Source of the DNA: Verrucomicrobiota bacterium
Lineage (GTDB): Bacteria; Verrucomicrobiota; Verrucomicrobiia; Methylacidiphilales; UBA1321
Assembly: GCA_013285645.1 (NCBI GenBank)
Contig: JABDHJ010000002.1
Coordinates: forward strand, 62,001-126,000
DNA: 64,000 nt
Direction of reading: 5' to 3'
The position numbers and the translations under genes were made by a program. The notes under the pieces are model-generated. The model did not search any database. It was given only the letters and a program-made list of their open reading frames with translations, and had not been told where the DNA came from. This document shows, piece by piece, positions 8,764-16,362 of this stretch (position 1 is its first letter; each line of letters opens with the position of its first letter).

Positions 8764-9170
8764 ACAAAAAACGCACTGATGGCCCTAATAGGCACCACAG
8801 GCTTGTTTGCTGGTACTTAGTTTATCGGATCAACCTCGAGACCAACCTACAAGCAGAGGACGAAACTGCAGCATGTGTTCATTGCCACCTCGATCCATTG
8901 GAATGGAATTTAGTGAAGGCGCAGTGGCCTCGCATTTGGGAAAAGGTGCTGGCCAAGCGTCAACGACGTTTAGATTGGCACCTGAAACACGGGACTGTTC
9001 CCGATGGCTGGACCCCTCCCGATCCCAAGGATCGACGATCAGCCAATAGGCCAATCGCGGCCTATCTTGCGCTTCGAGGAATGACCATCGACGAGTTTGA
9101 TGCCAGAAACGCCTGGCTATCTGGAAGATCCAAAACTGGAGGACATAAACGTCCGTGGGGGCCAAATTGA
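8760..9170 (+). CDS. Small partner of the primase, unknown function
   Basis: A protein of 136 residues that starts at the ATG at 8760, overlapping the primase stop by 4 nt; an in-frame start further upstream at 8742 is less likely. It is rich in Trp, Arg and Lys, with one Cys-x2-Cys ('ACVHCHL') near residue 38 and a helix-like 'LEWNLVKAQWPRIWEKVLAKRQRRL'-type region (shortened). I do not recognise the family. Translational coupling to the primase suggests an accessory replication or DNA-binding factor. Confidence 0.6.
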   Translation: MNKKRTDGPNRHHRLVCWYLVYRINLETNLQAEDETAACVHCHLDPLEWNLVKAQWPRIWEKVLAKRQRRLDWHLKHGTVPDGWTPPDPKDRRSANRPIAAYLALRGMTIDEFDARNAWLSGRSKTGGHKRPWGPN

Positions 9171-9587
9171 ACGAGTTTGCGCATGGCGGGAAGAGCAGTA
9201 AATGCTTTCCTGCAATGAGATGCGATGTGAACAATTCTACATTTTCGCGTGTATAAATTCCAGAGATGTCATTAAGTCCATAGATAATAAGCGGCGAATC
9301 ATGTTGCAACTCACTGTAAGCGAAGCAATTGCAGTTGAAAGGAGTGAAATACGGCGGTGCTTTTTCTCGAATTTTACCCAATATAAACCGATGGTCGCGC
9401 GTGTGCGGGCGCGCACGCGAAGCAATTCGTAAGTGTCGATGATCCACGAGGGTTAGAAGCCACCTGTTCAAATAAAGGGGATGATTTCGTCTCCTCTGAC
9501 GTCCTGCTCAAAACGACCGTCTCATAAAACGGACATTTTCTGTGACGACTGGTTTCCGGTTTGCGGGCCCATCCGTATTGTCTAAAA
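9171..9587. other. Intergenic region upstream of the serine recombinase
   Basis: No gene is seen. Imperfect inverted repeats occur at about 9394-9420 (alternating GCGC/GTGC tracts), and a CCGT-N8-ACGG element lies at about 9517-9532. The latter is in the region where a resolvase would have its recombination site. I cannot show that these are res subsites. Confidence 0.3.
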
Positions 9588-10214
9588 GTGAAGGTCGTCA
9601 TTTATGCCCGTGTATCCACAGACGAGCAAACCGTGGAGCAGCAAATTGAATCGCTCCGCGAAGACTGTCGACGGTATGGCTGGGATATTGTCGCAGAGAT
9701 CGCAGATACCATATCCGGGGGCACGTTCTCTCGGAAGGGGCTGGATCAACTTATGGCCCTAGTGCGCCGCAAGAAGATCGATTTGATCATCTGCCATAAA
9801 CTGGATCGCCTGGGTCGGTCGTTGCCTCACCTGGCGCAAATGATCGGCGAATTTGAATCCCATGGCATCGGGTTGTTTATTCCTGGCCAGGGAATCGACA
9901 CGCGAACCAATAATCCGACCGGAAGGCTCCAAATGCATCTGTTAATGGCATTCGCCGATTTTGAACGGGCTCTCATCTCAGAACGGACGAAATTGAAGCT
10001 GCAGGCGCTCAAGAACGCAGGAGTCCGGCTCGGACGCCCTAAGTTGTCGTCGGAAGCTTTAAAGGGCGCTGTGGTCGCTTGCCGGCGTATCCAGGATCAA
10101 ACTGGTCGATCGCCTAGCTGCCGTGCTTTGGCTCGTGAATTAAGTGTATCCATCGGAACCGCTCACCGCCGGCTGAGGTTGATCGCGAACAAAAAGGACC
10201 AAGAAACGAAATGA
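9588..10214 (+). CDS. Serine recombinase (resolvase/invertase family)
   Basis: A protein of 208 residues from GTG 9588 (a TTG at 9561 is an alternative). The N-terminus 'MKVVIYARVSTDEQ' carries the catalytic Ser10. 'KLDRLGRSLPHL' and 'GRLQMHLLMAFADFER' are the standard resolvase active-site and dimer-helix motifs, and 'LGRP' precedes a C-terminal HTH ('SCRALARELSVSIGTAHRRL'). It is full length for a small serine recombinase. It could resolve element multimers or invert DNA; no typical inverted flanks were recognised. It is the second recombinase of the island besides the tyrosine integrase. Confidence 0.9.
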   Translation: MKVVIYARVSTDEQTVEQQIESLREDCRRYGWDIVAEIADTISGGTFSRKGLDQLMALVRRKKIDLIICHKLDRLGRSLPHLAQMIGEFESHGIGLFIPGQGIDTRTNNPTGRLQMHLLMAFADFERALISERTKLKLQALKNAGVRLGRPKLSSEALKGAVVACRRIQDQTGRSPSCRALARELSVSIGTAHRRLRLIANKKDQETK

Positions 10215-10228
10215 TGAATATATTGCCC

Positions 10229-10678
10229 TCAGTCATCGTTTCGGAACATGTTGTAAATCTCATCGAATTTTTCTGCCTCAGACATACTGGCGATTTCGGC
10301 TTTCGATTTCGCTCTCATCTCTTCAAGTAGCTTTTGTGCGCGCTCCTCGAAGGCCGCTGATTTGATTTTCATGAGTTCTTCCACTCGATTCAGGGTTCTT
10401 GTAACTCGAATTTCACTGACCGGGACGTCCAAGGCGTTAAGTTTCGGCAGTCTTTCCGCTATAATCAACTCCGCAACGGTCTTCGCAAAGTCGTCGAAGG
10501 AAACAGGTCGAAAACCATCACTTGGAGTTTCGAGCATGAACACTAAAAGTTTGTGGCTATACTCTCGCGTGAAATGTCCATACCCGAAAGTTGCTTTTCC
10601 GTCTGGCATCAGAGCGATTGGCGCCAAGTCATCAGAAAGGAAAAACTTGGTTCCGTCCGGGAAGTTCTCAGCATTCAT
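10229..10678 (-). CDS. Hypothetical protein, paralogue 1 of a tandem pair
   Basis: A 149-residue acidic protein. Its first 30 residues ('NFPDGTKFFLSDDLAPIALMPDGKATFG') match the start of the gene at 10771-11193 ('DFPEGTQFFVTGFDVPIALYPDGKAYIC'; both are longer in the genes). Both have a middle section with 'SFDDFAKTVAE' / 'AFAEFDNVIAE', and both end in Asp runs. They are therefore tandem duplicates that have diverged. There are no membrane segments or known motifs. Their place among small unknowns behind recombinase genes is typical for island cargo; function unknown. Confidence 0.6.
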   Translation of the reverse strand: MNAENFPDGTKFFLSDDLAPIALMPDGKATFGYGHFTREYSHKLLVFMLETPSDGFRPVSFDDFAKTVAELIIAERLPKLNALDVPVSEIRVTRTLNRVEELMKIKSAAFEERAQKLLEEMRAKSKAEIASMSEAEKFDEIYNMFRNDD

Positions 10679-10770
10679 ACGTTAAGAACATACTGTCGAG
10701 GAGGGGGTTCGGAAACTGGAGTTGCAGAGAATCGGCCGAAGTTGATCCCGGGGGGGGGTGATTCCCGTTT

Positions 10771-11193
10771 TCAATCGTCATCATCGGATTTGCCAACATC
10801 ATATACATCTGTGGGAACTCCTCCCGCCCGAGCTTTAGCGAGCCAATATTTAACAGAATCTGGATGAGTGGGAATACCGAGGCCAAAACAACCCCATTTA
10901 GCATTAAATGCTTCCAGTTCCGCACGGTCCTCGTCAGAGATGGGATAGGCATCTGCTGCTAGTCTCACCTTGAACGCAATCGATTCGGCAATTACGTTGT
11001 CGAACTCGGCGAAAGCAACGGAATGGAGTCCTTCCTCACTTTTAAACCTATCTATCTCCGCAGCCGAATCACTCAGTTCGGTAGGATTCCCTTCTGAGCA
11101 AATGTATGCCTTGCCGTCAGGATACAATGCGATGGGCACGTCAAATCCAGTGACGAAAAATTGAGTCCCCTCGGGAAAATCCTCGAATCTCAT
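10771..11193 (-). CDS. Hypothetical protein, paralogue 2 of a tandem pair
   Basis: A protein of 140 residues starting at MRFEDFP (a start 9 nt earlier also exists). It shares the N-terminal block F-P-[DE]-G-T-x-F-F ... P-I-A-L-x-P-D-G-K-A with the neighbouring gene at 10229-10678. The two genes also have similar leaders: each is preceded by a GGAAAC-type block and a GGGATCCC or GGGTGATTCCC stretch. The C-terminus ends KSDDDD. No function can be assigned. Confidence 0.6.
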   Translation of the reverse strand: MRFEDFPEGTQFFVTGFDVPIALYPDGKAYICSEGNPTELSDSAAEIDRFKSEEGLHSVAFAEFDNVIAESIAFKVRLAADAYPISDEDRAELEAFNAKWGCFGLGIPTHPDSVKYWLAKARAGGVPTDVYDVGKSDDDD

Positions 11194-11362
11194 ACTAGAC
11201 AATACGGTTGAGAAGAGAGGCCGGAAACCGGAATCGCGAGAATTTTGATAGGATAATGACTCTCGACCCCCGTGGCAGGGGATCCCGCTTTTTTGACGAT
11301 CTAAGCGAAGGCATTTCTGTAATAGAAATATTCATAGATTAGAGTTCCCGGCTAAACCGTAG

Positions 11363-11716
11363 CTAACGTTCAAACTTGCGTGCTGGGGGGCATTCATATT
11401 CTTCATAATCGGGTTTTGAGGCTAAATATTCCCGGCTCTGTCTTCCGTCAAATCGAGCCCACTTTCGCGTCCAGAGCCACTCGATGATTAACCAGGCTGC
11501 CTCAACAGGATCGGACTGCTTTTCAACCATCTCCACCCATTCGCAATTTGTATATTCTTCAAACCCCTCTTCCTCTGGCTGCATAAGGAATTCCAATATG
11601 TTTTCGGGAGTTATCTCAGGTTTGAATAGCTCGGGCACCGACGCAGCCTGAGTATAGCTCGGATCAATGTCCTCGTAATTATCCCTTATGAATCTAATCG
11701 CATCTATGACGGTCAT
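11363..11716 (-). CDS. Small acidic hypothetical protein
   Basis: A 117-residue, strongly acidic protein with several Trp ('WVEMVEKQ', 'AAWLIIEWLWTRKWARF'). No signal peptide or transmembrane helix is seen. It is one of a line of minus-strand small genes from 10229 to 12892. The acidic, Trp-rich make-up is reminiscent of immunity proteins or anti-restriction proteins, but I see no toxin partner nearby. Function unknown. Confidence 0.55.
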   Translation of the reverse strand: MTVIDAIRFIRDNYEDIDPSYTQAASVPELFKPEITPENILEFLMQPEEEGFEEYTNCEWVEMVEKQSDPVEAAWLIIEWLWTRKWARFDGRQSREYLASKPDYEEYECPPARKFER

Positions 11717-11755
11717 ACTAAATGATCCCAGAGCTACTGCTAAATGAACTTGGAT

Positions 11756-12160
11756 TCATTTGCGCAGGCCGGTAAGTCGGTCGAACGTTACTATCCGGTC
11801 GAGTGTGTGATCTTCAATGAAGACGTAGCGTTGGGTTGCGAAAAACAGAAGTAGCCCTGTGAGCACAAATGCAAGACCGCCCACAAGGAGCAGCTTTTTT
11901 TCAAAACTCACGGAAGGCGCCGAGTCGTCTTTCATTATAAAGGCTCGAACAGCGGAAATAACTAGGCATACTAAATAAACCCACGCTTCCCATGGAACCC
12001 CTTCCGAACCAGCGATAATTGGGACTAGGGCGACCAGAAGAAGCGTTAAAGTGATCGTTGCCCAAACGATACCCATGGGGCCGATCAAGAACTCCTTGTA
12101 ACATTGAAGGAGTGGAAAGGCGGATAATCCAAGAACGAAAATAATGTGTTCGATATTCAT
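11756..12160 (-). CDS. Small membrane protein
   Basis: A protein of 134 residues with about four hydrophobic segments: residues 5-20, 29-50, 60-76 and 88-108. A short charged C-terminus ends in 'FDRLTGLRK'. No conserved functional motif. It starts 16 bp after the stop of the secreted-protein gene at 12176-12892 on the same strand, so the two may be co-transcribed. Confidence 0.6.
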   Translation of the reverse strand: MNIEHIIFVLGLSAFPLLQCYKEFLIGPMGIVWATITLTLLLVALVPIIAGSEGVPWEAWVYLVCLVISAVRAFIMKDDSAPSVSFEKKLLLVGGLAFVLTGLLLFFATQRYVFIEDHTLDRIVTFDRLTGLRK

Positions 12161-12175
12161 CCTGGTTAGCTGCGC

Positions 12176-12892
12176 CTAGTGGTATTGAACATTGTAGCTT
12201 GTTCCATCAGAACCTTGGACCGTGGCACCTGTCACATGAGGATGAGCAGCAGATATTCGATCCAGTTCGTCCTGCTTAGCGATTGGATCTCCATACATGG
12301 CCGCTTTTTGCTCATAAACCATTTTGTCTTCGTAGGGCATCGGGGCCCATCGAGACTGTGCGGCCAACTCAGCTTCCGCCTCCGTCATGCCCGCGAAACT
12401 GCCTCCTTGAAGCCGTTGAGGTCCACTACCCTGCAGCTTTTCATAACCCTTACTTTGACTCTTGAGTTCATAGAAAAATACGTGAAACCCCGCAATGCTT
12501 GGCTGCTGTTTCTGGTTGGGTGACGTGGCAGTCGTATCATGGGTAGAAGCGGCAATATTGAGCCTCTTCCGTAACCCGGCATTCTCTTCCTGAAGCTTGG
12601 CTATTTGAGCCAGATACTGTTGCTCCCGCGCGAAGAAGGCCCCTTTTTCGGGATCATAGCCGAATTCTTTCTGTATCTCGGGCGATAGCGAAGTGAAAGC
12701 AATCTTAGCGCCTCCGTCTGCATAGAGTATTGAAATGCCATCTGGCTCAATCACTGCCAATTTAGCTGCGGTATACGTTTTGCCGTCGGTGGTGGTAATG
12801 GTGCCCAAGTCCTGGCCACTTTTGGGAGGTTCTCCCTGAACAGCAGCCACAGCAGTTCCGAAAAAAAATACGGCGAAGCAAAGAAGTTTCAT
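12176..12892 (-). CDS. Secreted protein of a Verrucomicrobiota-type family
   Basis: A protein of 238 residues. The start at 12892 is chosen because it begins a clear signal peptide ('MKLLCFAVFFFGTAVAAVQG'); the frame is open 37 codons further upstream without such a start. After cleavage there is a compact domain, 'TTTDGKTYTAAKLAVIEPDG' then 'KIAFTSLSPEIQKEFGYD', a pattern often seen in exported proteins of planctomycetes and verrucomicrobia. A coiled-coil stretch follows ('QYLAQIAKLQEENAGLRKRL'), then an unknown C-terminal ~110 residues. It is divergent from the XRE regulator at 13061. Confidence 0.65.
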   Translation of the reverse strand: MKLLCFAVFFFGTAVAAVQGEPPKSGQDLGTITTTDGKTYTAAKLAVIEPDGISILYADGGAKIAFTSLSPEIQKEFGYDPEKGAFFAREQQYLAQIAKLQEENAGLRKRLNIAASTHDTTATSPNQKQQPSIAGFHVFFYELKSQSKGYEKLQGSGPQRLQGGSFAGMTEAEAELAAQSRWAPMPYEDKMVYEQKAAMYGDPIAKQDELDRISAAHPHVTGATVQGSDGTSYNVQYH

Positions 12893-13035
12893 ATTATACC
12901 AGTACGGAGCGGGAGTAATTTCGGAAACCGGTTTTTTGGGAATTTCATTTGTAAATTCGACCGTTTGCTCAGGTCCGACCCATTTTGCGACCATCCTCAA
13001 CACATAGACCGTGGAAATTGGGAGACAAGGAGAAA

Positions 13036-13051
13036 GCGCAGCGCACTGCGC
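13036..13051. promoter_or_regulatory. Palindrome before the XRE regulator (candidate operator)
   Basis: GCGCAG-CGCA-CTGCGC is a perfect inverted repeat ending 9 bp before the ATG of the XRE gene at 13061. It could be an autoregulatory operator or a small hairpin in the leader. Confidence 0.3.
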
Positions 13052-13060
13052 CTAACCGCT

Positions 13061-13294
13061 ATGCCGAAAAGCGATAGTTTCCGGGTGACACCTAAAGCGT
13101 TTGGACAAAACGTCTATCGTTTAAGAATGGCGAAAAAACTCACTCAAGCAGTGTTGGCAGACAGAGCTAGCATTAGTCGAAGGCACTTACAGATGATTGA
13201 AGCTGGCAGGGTCAACCCTACGATTGCGATGGTTGGAAAGCTGGGGACTATTTTCAGATGTAGTTGGGACGATCTGTTGGGGCCACTGAGATAG
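13061..13294 (+). CDS. XRE-family transcriptional regulator
   Basis: A protein of 77 residues from ATG 13061. It is a single Cro/C1-type HTH: 'FGQNVYRLRMAKKLTQAVLA' then 'ASISRRHLQMIEAGRVNPTI'. There is no extra domain. It stands divergent to the secreted-protein gene and is the only regulator of this type in the island. It may control the neighbouring minus-strand genes, or act like the small controller proteins of restriction systems. Confidence 0.8.
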   Translation: MPKSDSFRVTPKAFGQNVYRLRMAKKLTQAVLADRASISRRHLQMIEAGRVNPTIAMVGKLGTIFRCSWDDLLGPLR

Positions 13295-13312
13295 GTGGAC
13301 CATCGCCTGTAT

Positions 13313-14041
13313 TCAGACATTCAGGCCTTTGCAGGCTGCGATCCGCTGCAAAAAGATAATTTGGTTTTCGACACCAATTTCCTGCCACTCTGGCTTGCAC
13401 ACTAACTGAAGACGCTCGCCCAAGCGAATCAATAAGCCCCAGCCAGTGGGGACTTCGTGAACTCGTATAACCTCCTCTTCAACGACAAGATAGTGCAAGT
13501 TCGCAATGTGATAGGAAAAGAGGCGATCAAATTTGGTTCCGTGCAATATGCCTCGCTTTGTCATGATAATGTTCTTCACGAGCTTCCGGTAACCTTCATG
13601 CCGATACTCAGGCAAACGGTAATTGTCGAATTCAGGGAACAGTGTTTCCCCCTTAGCTAGGTGAGGAAGATGTACCTGGAGTAGAGTTTCCAACTTGCCC
13701 TTACGTTCTTCGAGCGCCCTTAGCTTTTGTGAAAGCATTTGCCGGCGCTTATTGTCACGGATCAGGTCGCCGCGTACCTGTTTGCATTCAAAGACGGCGG
13801 CAACTTTAAGGACAGATTTAATGCTGACAACGGGGACGCGCGAAGGAACCTTACGCGTCGGAGTGCCCGTGGCGACGTCCACTCGAAATTTTCGATGAGG
13901 AAAGGAGACTTCGGGGGCTGCAATGCACATTCCCTGCTCGCGCGCCCATGCCATTGCCAATGATTTCAGGCTCGCGTGTTTAAGTGTCTCTCCGCGTTTC
14001 GAGGGAATGACGGGCTCGAGGCTGTCGTTTGCCATTGTCAT
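13313..14041 (-). CDS. PD-(D/E)XK nuclease-like protein
   Basis: A protein of 242 residues. 'HASLKSLAMAWAREQGM' leads into 'AAPEVSFPHRKFRVDVATG' and, after a short insertion, 'AAVFECKQVRGDL'. This E ... D-V ... E-C-K order is the core of a PD-(D/E)XK nuclease or MmcB-like fold. The rest has no motif I know. Its start overlaps the stop of the DUF72 gene by 4 nt (genes run 16280 to 13313 on the minus strand), so it is the last gene of a tightly coupled three-gene set. Confidence 0.55.
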   Translation of the reverse strand: MTMANDSLEPVIPSKRGETLKHASLKSLAMAWAREQGMCIAAPEVSFPHRKFRVDVATGTPTRKVPSRVPVVSIKSVLKVAAVFECKQVRGDLIRDNKRRQMLSQKLRALEERKGKLETLLQVHLPHLAKGETLFPEFDNYRLPEYRHEGYRKLVKNIIMTKRGILHGTKFDRLFSYHIANLHYLVVEEEVIRVHEVPTGWGLLIRLGERLQLVCKPEWQEIGVENQIIFLQRIAACKGLNV

Positions 14042-15018
14042 CCCTGCTTCGGTACACTGTCCTCGGCCAAGGCCACTTCAAGCGCGGCAACGATGGTCCA
14101 GGGAGCGCAACCCTCCAAGCGGTTGTTCACGTAAATGTACCTTCGGCGTGCCTTCCCCAAGGCCGACCGGCTCAGTAGCTTCGACAGAGAAAGCCGTGCC
14201 TCTCTGTTGGGTTCTTTGATTTCTGTGTAAGGGGAGAAAGCTTCCACCGCTTGGTTGTAGCTTCTGCCAGGCTTAAGTAGGAATCGGGCCGAGCAAAAGT
14301 CTGCCGTTTCGATTCCGACGATTGCCATTTGCTCGTCAACCGGAGGCATTTGCGTCCAACTGTTGAGCGTATGCGCGACTCGATTCAGGCTTAAGGCTTC
14401 AAAATACCGGGGATGGAGAAAACTCTCATTCCTGATCTCAACCGAATAATCCCATCCCTTGGGAAGCTTATGCAGAAAATCATCCAGGTAGGCCACGAAT
14501 TGCCTTCCTCGTTCCCAATCGTCTGCCCGGAATTGCGAAAACTCAAAGAATAGGGTTCCAATCTGCTCGCGGTAAGGAACCAATGGGGTGAGAAAACTCG
14601 CGACGAACAAATCAACATCGAGAAAGTGCTCATTGAGTTGGCCGGCACGCTTTCCATACCTCGGCAAGTTAGGAAACTTCTTCACCGTGATGTCTTCCGT
14701 CACTTTGATCGACATTCGAAAGTCGGATGGAACCTGCGAGAAATAACCGTCCAAGAGTTTCGCTGTTGGGAACTGGTAAAAGCCAGCATCCAGGCAAACC
14801 GTTTTGAAAGTCTGGGCGTATTCCGCCAGGCAGGTGCGCTGGAAGCGTTCCTTTTGTAGCTTCGGCGGGCTGCCCTTGAAGTAGCGAAGGTACTTCTCGG
14901 GCGAATAGATCAGGCCGAGCCAACCTTCATATTTCCAGGAGGAAGTGCCGATGTAGATGCCTTCTGTTGCCAGCTCGGCTATTCGATTTCTGAGTAGCTC
15001 TTTTGGGAATGTCTCCAT
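14038..15018 (-). CDS. DUF72 (YecE-like) TIM-barrel protein
   Basis: A protein of 326 residues. The start at 15018 is favoured over 15054 because it keeps a 5-bp gap to the upstream gene. 'YIGTSSWKYEGWLGLIY' near the start, 'DFRMSIKVTEDIT', 'FFEFSQFR', 'YSVEIRNESFL' and 'YVNNRLEGCAPWTI' are the ordered motifs of DUF72/YecE proteins. These have a TIM-barrel-like fold and are implicated in iron-sulfur or nucleic-acid-linked chemistry but lack a firm function. It sits between an unknown 418-aa gene and a nuclease-like gene in one operon. Confidence 0.85.
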   Translation of the reverse strand: METFPKELLRNRIAELATEGIYIGTSSWKYEGWLGLIYSPEKYLRYFKGSPPKLQKERFQRTCLAEYAQTFKTVCLDAGFYQFPTAKLLDGYFSQVPSDFRMSIKVTEDITVKKFPNLPRYGKRAGQLNEHFLDVDLFVASFLTPLVPYREQIGTLFFEFSQFRADDWERGRQFVAYLDDFLHKLPKGWDYSVEIRNESFLHPRYFEALSLNRVAHTLNSWTQMPPVDEQMAIVGIETADFCSARFLLKPGRSYNQAVEAFSPYTEIKEPNREARLSLSKLLSRSALGKARRRYIYVNNRLEGCAPWTIVAALEVALAEDSVPKQG

Positions 15019-15023
15019 AACCA

Positions 15024-16280
15024 CTAAAAAAAAACCGGTTTTTCGAATGTCCAATCAAATGGTCCCTTAAAATAGTCCGAGTAATATCGAGAATTAAATG
15101 TTAAGCGGGCTGCGCGTCTTGCTCCTTTTTCAAGTCCCTCCCACCACTTTGGAATGATAACGAAGTGCTCTGAATAGGCTAAGGCAAACCGACAGAGGGC
15201 AGCTGAAAGCTGAACTTGAGGTGTGTCACGAATGGACTCGAGCAGCTGCTGTAGAAGCGCAGACGTTTTAGGTCCAGCGATTAACACAAGGGGTAATCCA
15301 CTTTCAATAGTTATTGTTAGAGAAATCCAATTTTCAAGTCTCGAGGATTTTCGATTAGGTATTGGACGTCCAAGTAAGTCACGAGGGGGAAACAAATTGG
15401 TAGTTGCTAATACGCCTGGAACTCCACTACCTCTCATCCAGCATCCAGATAAAGCTCCATAGCTTTGAGTTTTTATTGACTCATCTAACCAAGGCTTTCC
15501 CATATTGATTTCGCTCAAGTCCAATTCGTTCATCGCATCAAGATTGCGAATGTAATTAACTTGGTCGGCTAGGTTTAGTCGTTCAAATTCTGTAATCATC
15601 TTCTTGAAAAAAGACTTAGAAACCAAACGTACATAGTAGTCTTTGCACAAAGCGCGATAATGGTAGAGAAACACTTGTTCAGGATTTCCAATGAACGGGA
15701 CCGTTTCAATTGGTCTAAATATTGAATTATCGTGGCCGGTACAAAATCCGGTAAAGGTTGTCGCCCTATTCACGCCCAAAAGTTTAAAGTCGGTCAATCC
15801 TTCACTTCGCTCAGCTCTAGGGTTGGGGAAATATACCTTACCGTCTTTGGCGTAAACACGTAACTGAGCTTCTTGTATCGCGTGCGCATGGATAATTCGT
15901 CCTGAACACGGAGTTACCTTTTCTAGGAAACATAGACGAGGAAACGATGTAATGAAATGTCGATGAATTGCTCCCTCGATAGATGGAGCAAGTCTCGAGC
16001 GTTCTTCGTCACTCCTCTTTTGGGTTCCATAAACTCGTCGAAATGTTGTATTACGATTATAAGTAGAGTCTAAGTAGTGAAACTTTTGAAGTATCTTGCG
16101 GATAGGTACGAATCCTTGAACGAACACATCTTCCTCTCCTTGACTTCCAATCAACAGAGGTTTGTCGACATTGAGCGTTTGTCTCTGATCGGCAAAAAAT
16201 GAAAAGAGATGGTTGAGTTCACCTTTCTTCGCCCATCGCTCAATCCGGCGATGCTCTTTCCCCGACAATTTGTGCGCCAT
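15024..16280 (-). CDS. Conserved unknown protein with HAHAIQ / FCTGHD motifs
   Basis: A protein of 418 residues. I recall a widespread family of uncharacterised proteins with this motif order: 'GRIIHAHAIQEAQLR' (residues about 127-141), 'GVNRATTFTGFCTGHDN' and 'IFRPIETVPF' around 175-200, then 'YHYRALCKDYY'. Conserved His, Cys and Asp suggest a metal-dependent enzyme or nucleic-acid-binding protein. It heads the minus-strand operon with the DUF72 and nuclease-like genes, with a 5-bp spacing to the next gene. The DinB-DnaE fusion gene ends 82 bp upstream on the same strand. Function unknown. Confidence 0.6.
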   Translation of the reverse strand: MAHKLSGKEHRRIERWAKKGELNHLFSFFADQRQTLNVDKPLLIGSQGEEDVFVQGFVPIRKILQKFHYLDSTYNRNTTFRRVYGTQKRSDEERSRLAPSIEGAIHRHFITSFPRLCFLEKVTPCSGRIIHAHAIQEAQLRVYAKDGKVYFPNPRAERSEGLTDFKLLGVNRATTFTGFCTGHDNSIFRPIETVPFIGNPEQVFLYHYRALCKDYYVRLVSKSFFKKMITEFERLNLADQVNYIRNLDAMNELDLSEINMGKPWLDESIKTQSYGALSGCWMRGSGVPGVLATTNLFPPRDLLGRPIPNRKSSRLENWISLTITIESGLPLVLIAGPKTSALLQQLLESIRDTPQVQLSAALCRFALAYSEHFVIIPKWWEGLEKGARRAARLTFNSRYYSDYFKGPFDWTFEKPVFF

Positions 16281-16362
16281 AAGCTGTATTCAGTTGAAAA
16301 CCGTGTGCCGAGATTTTTATTTGCTTATTATCGGAGAGAGAATCCTGTTAGGGAAAGAGACT

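Noticed and set aside
9202-9432. Short frame in the gap before the serine recombinase
   Set aside because: No ribosome site, no motif, and it ends in a GC-alternating tract.
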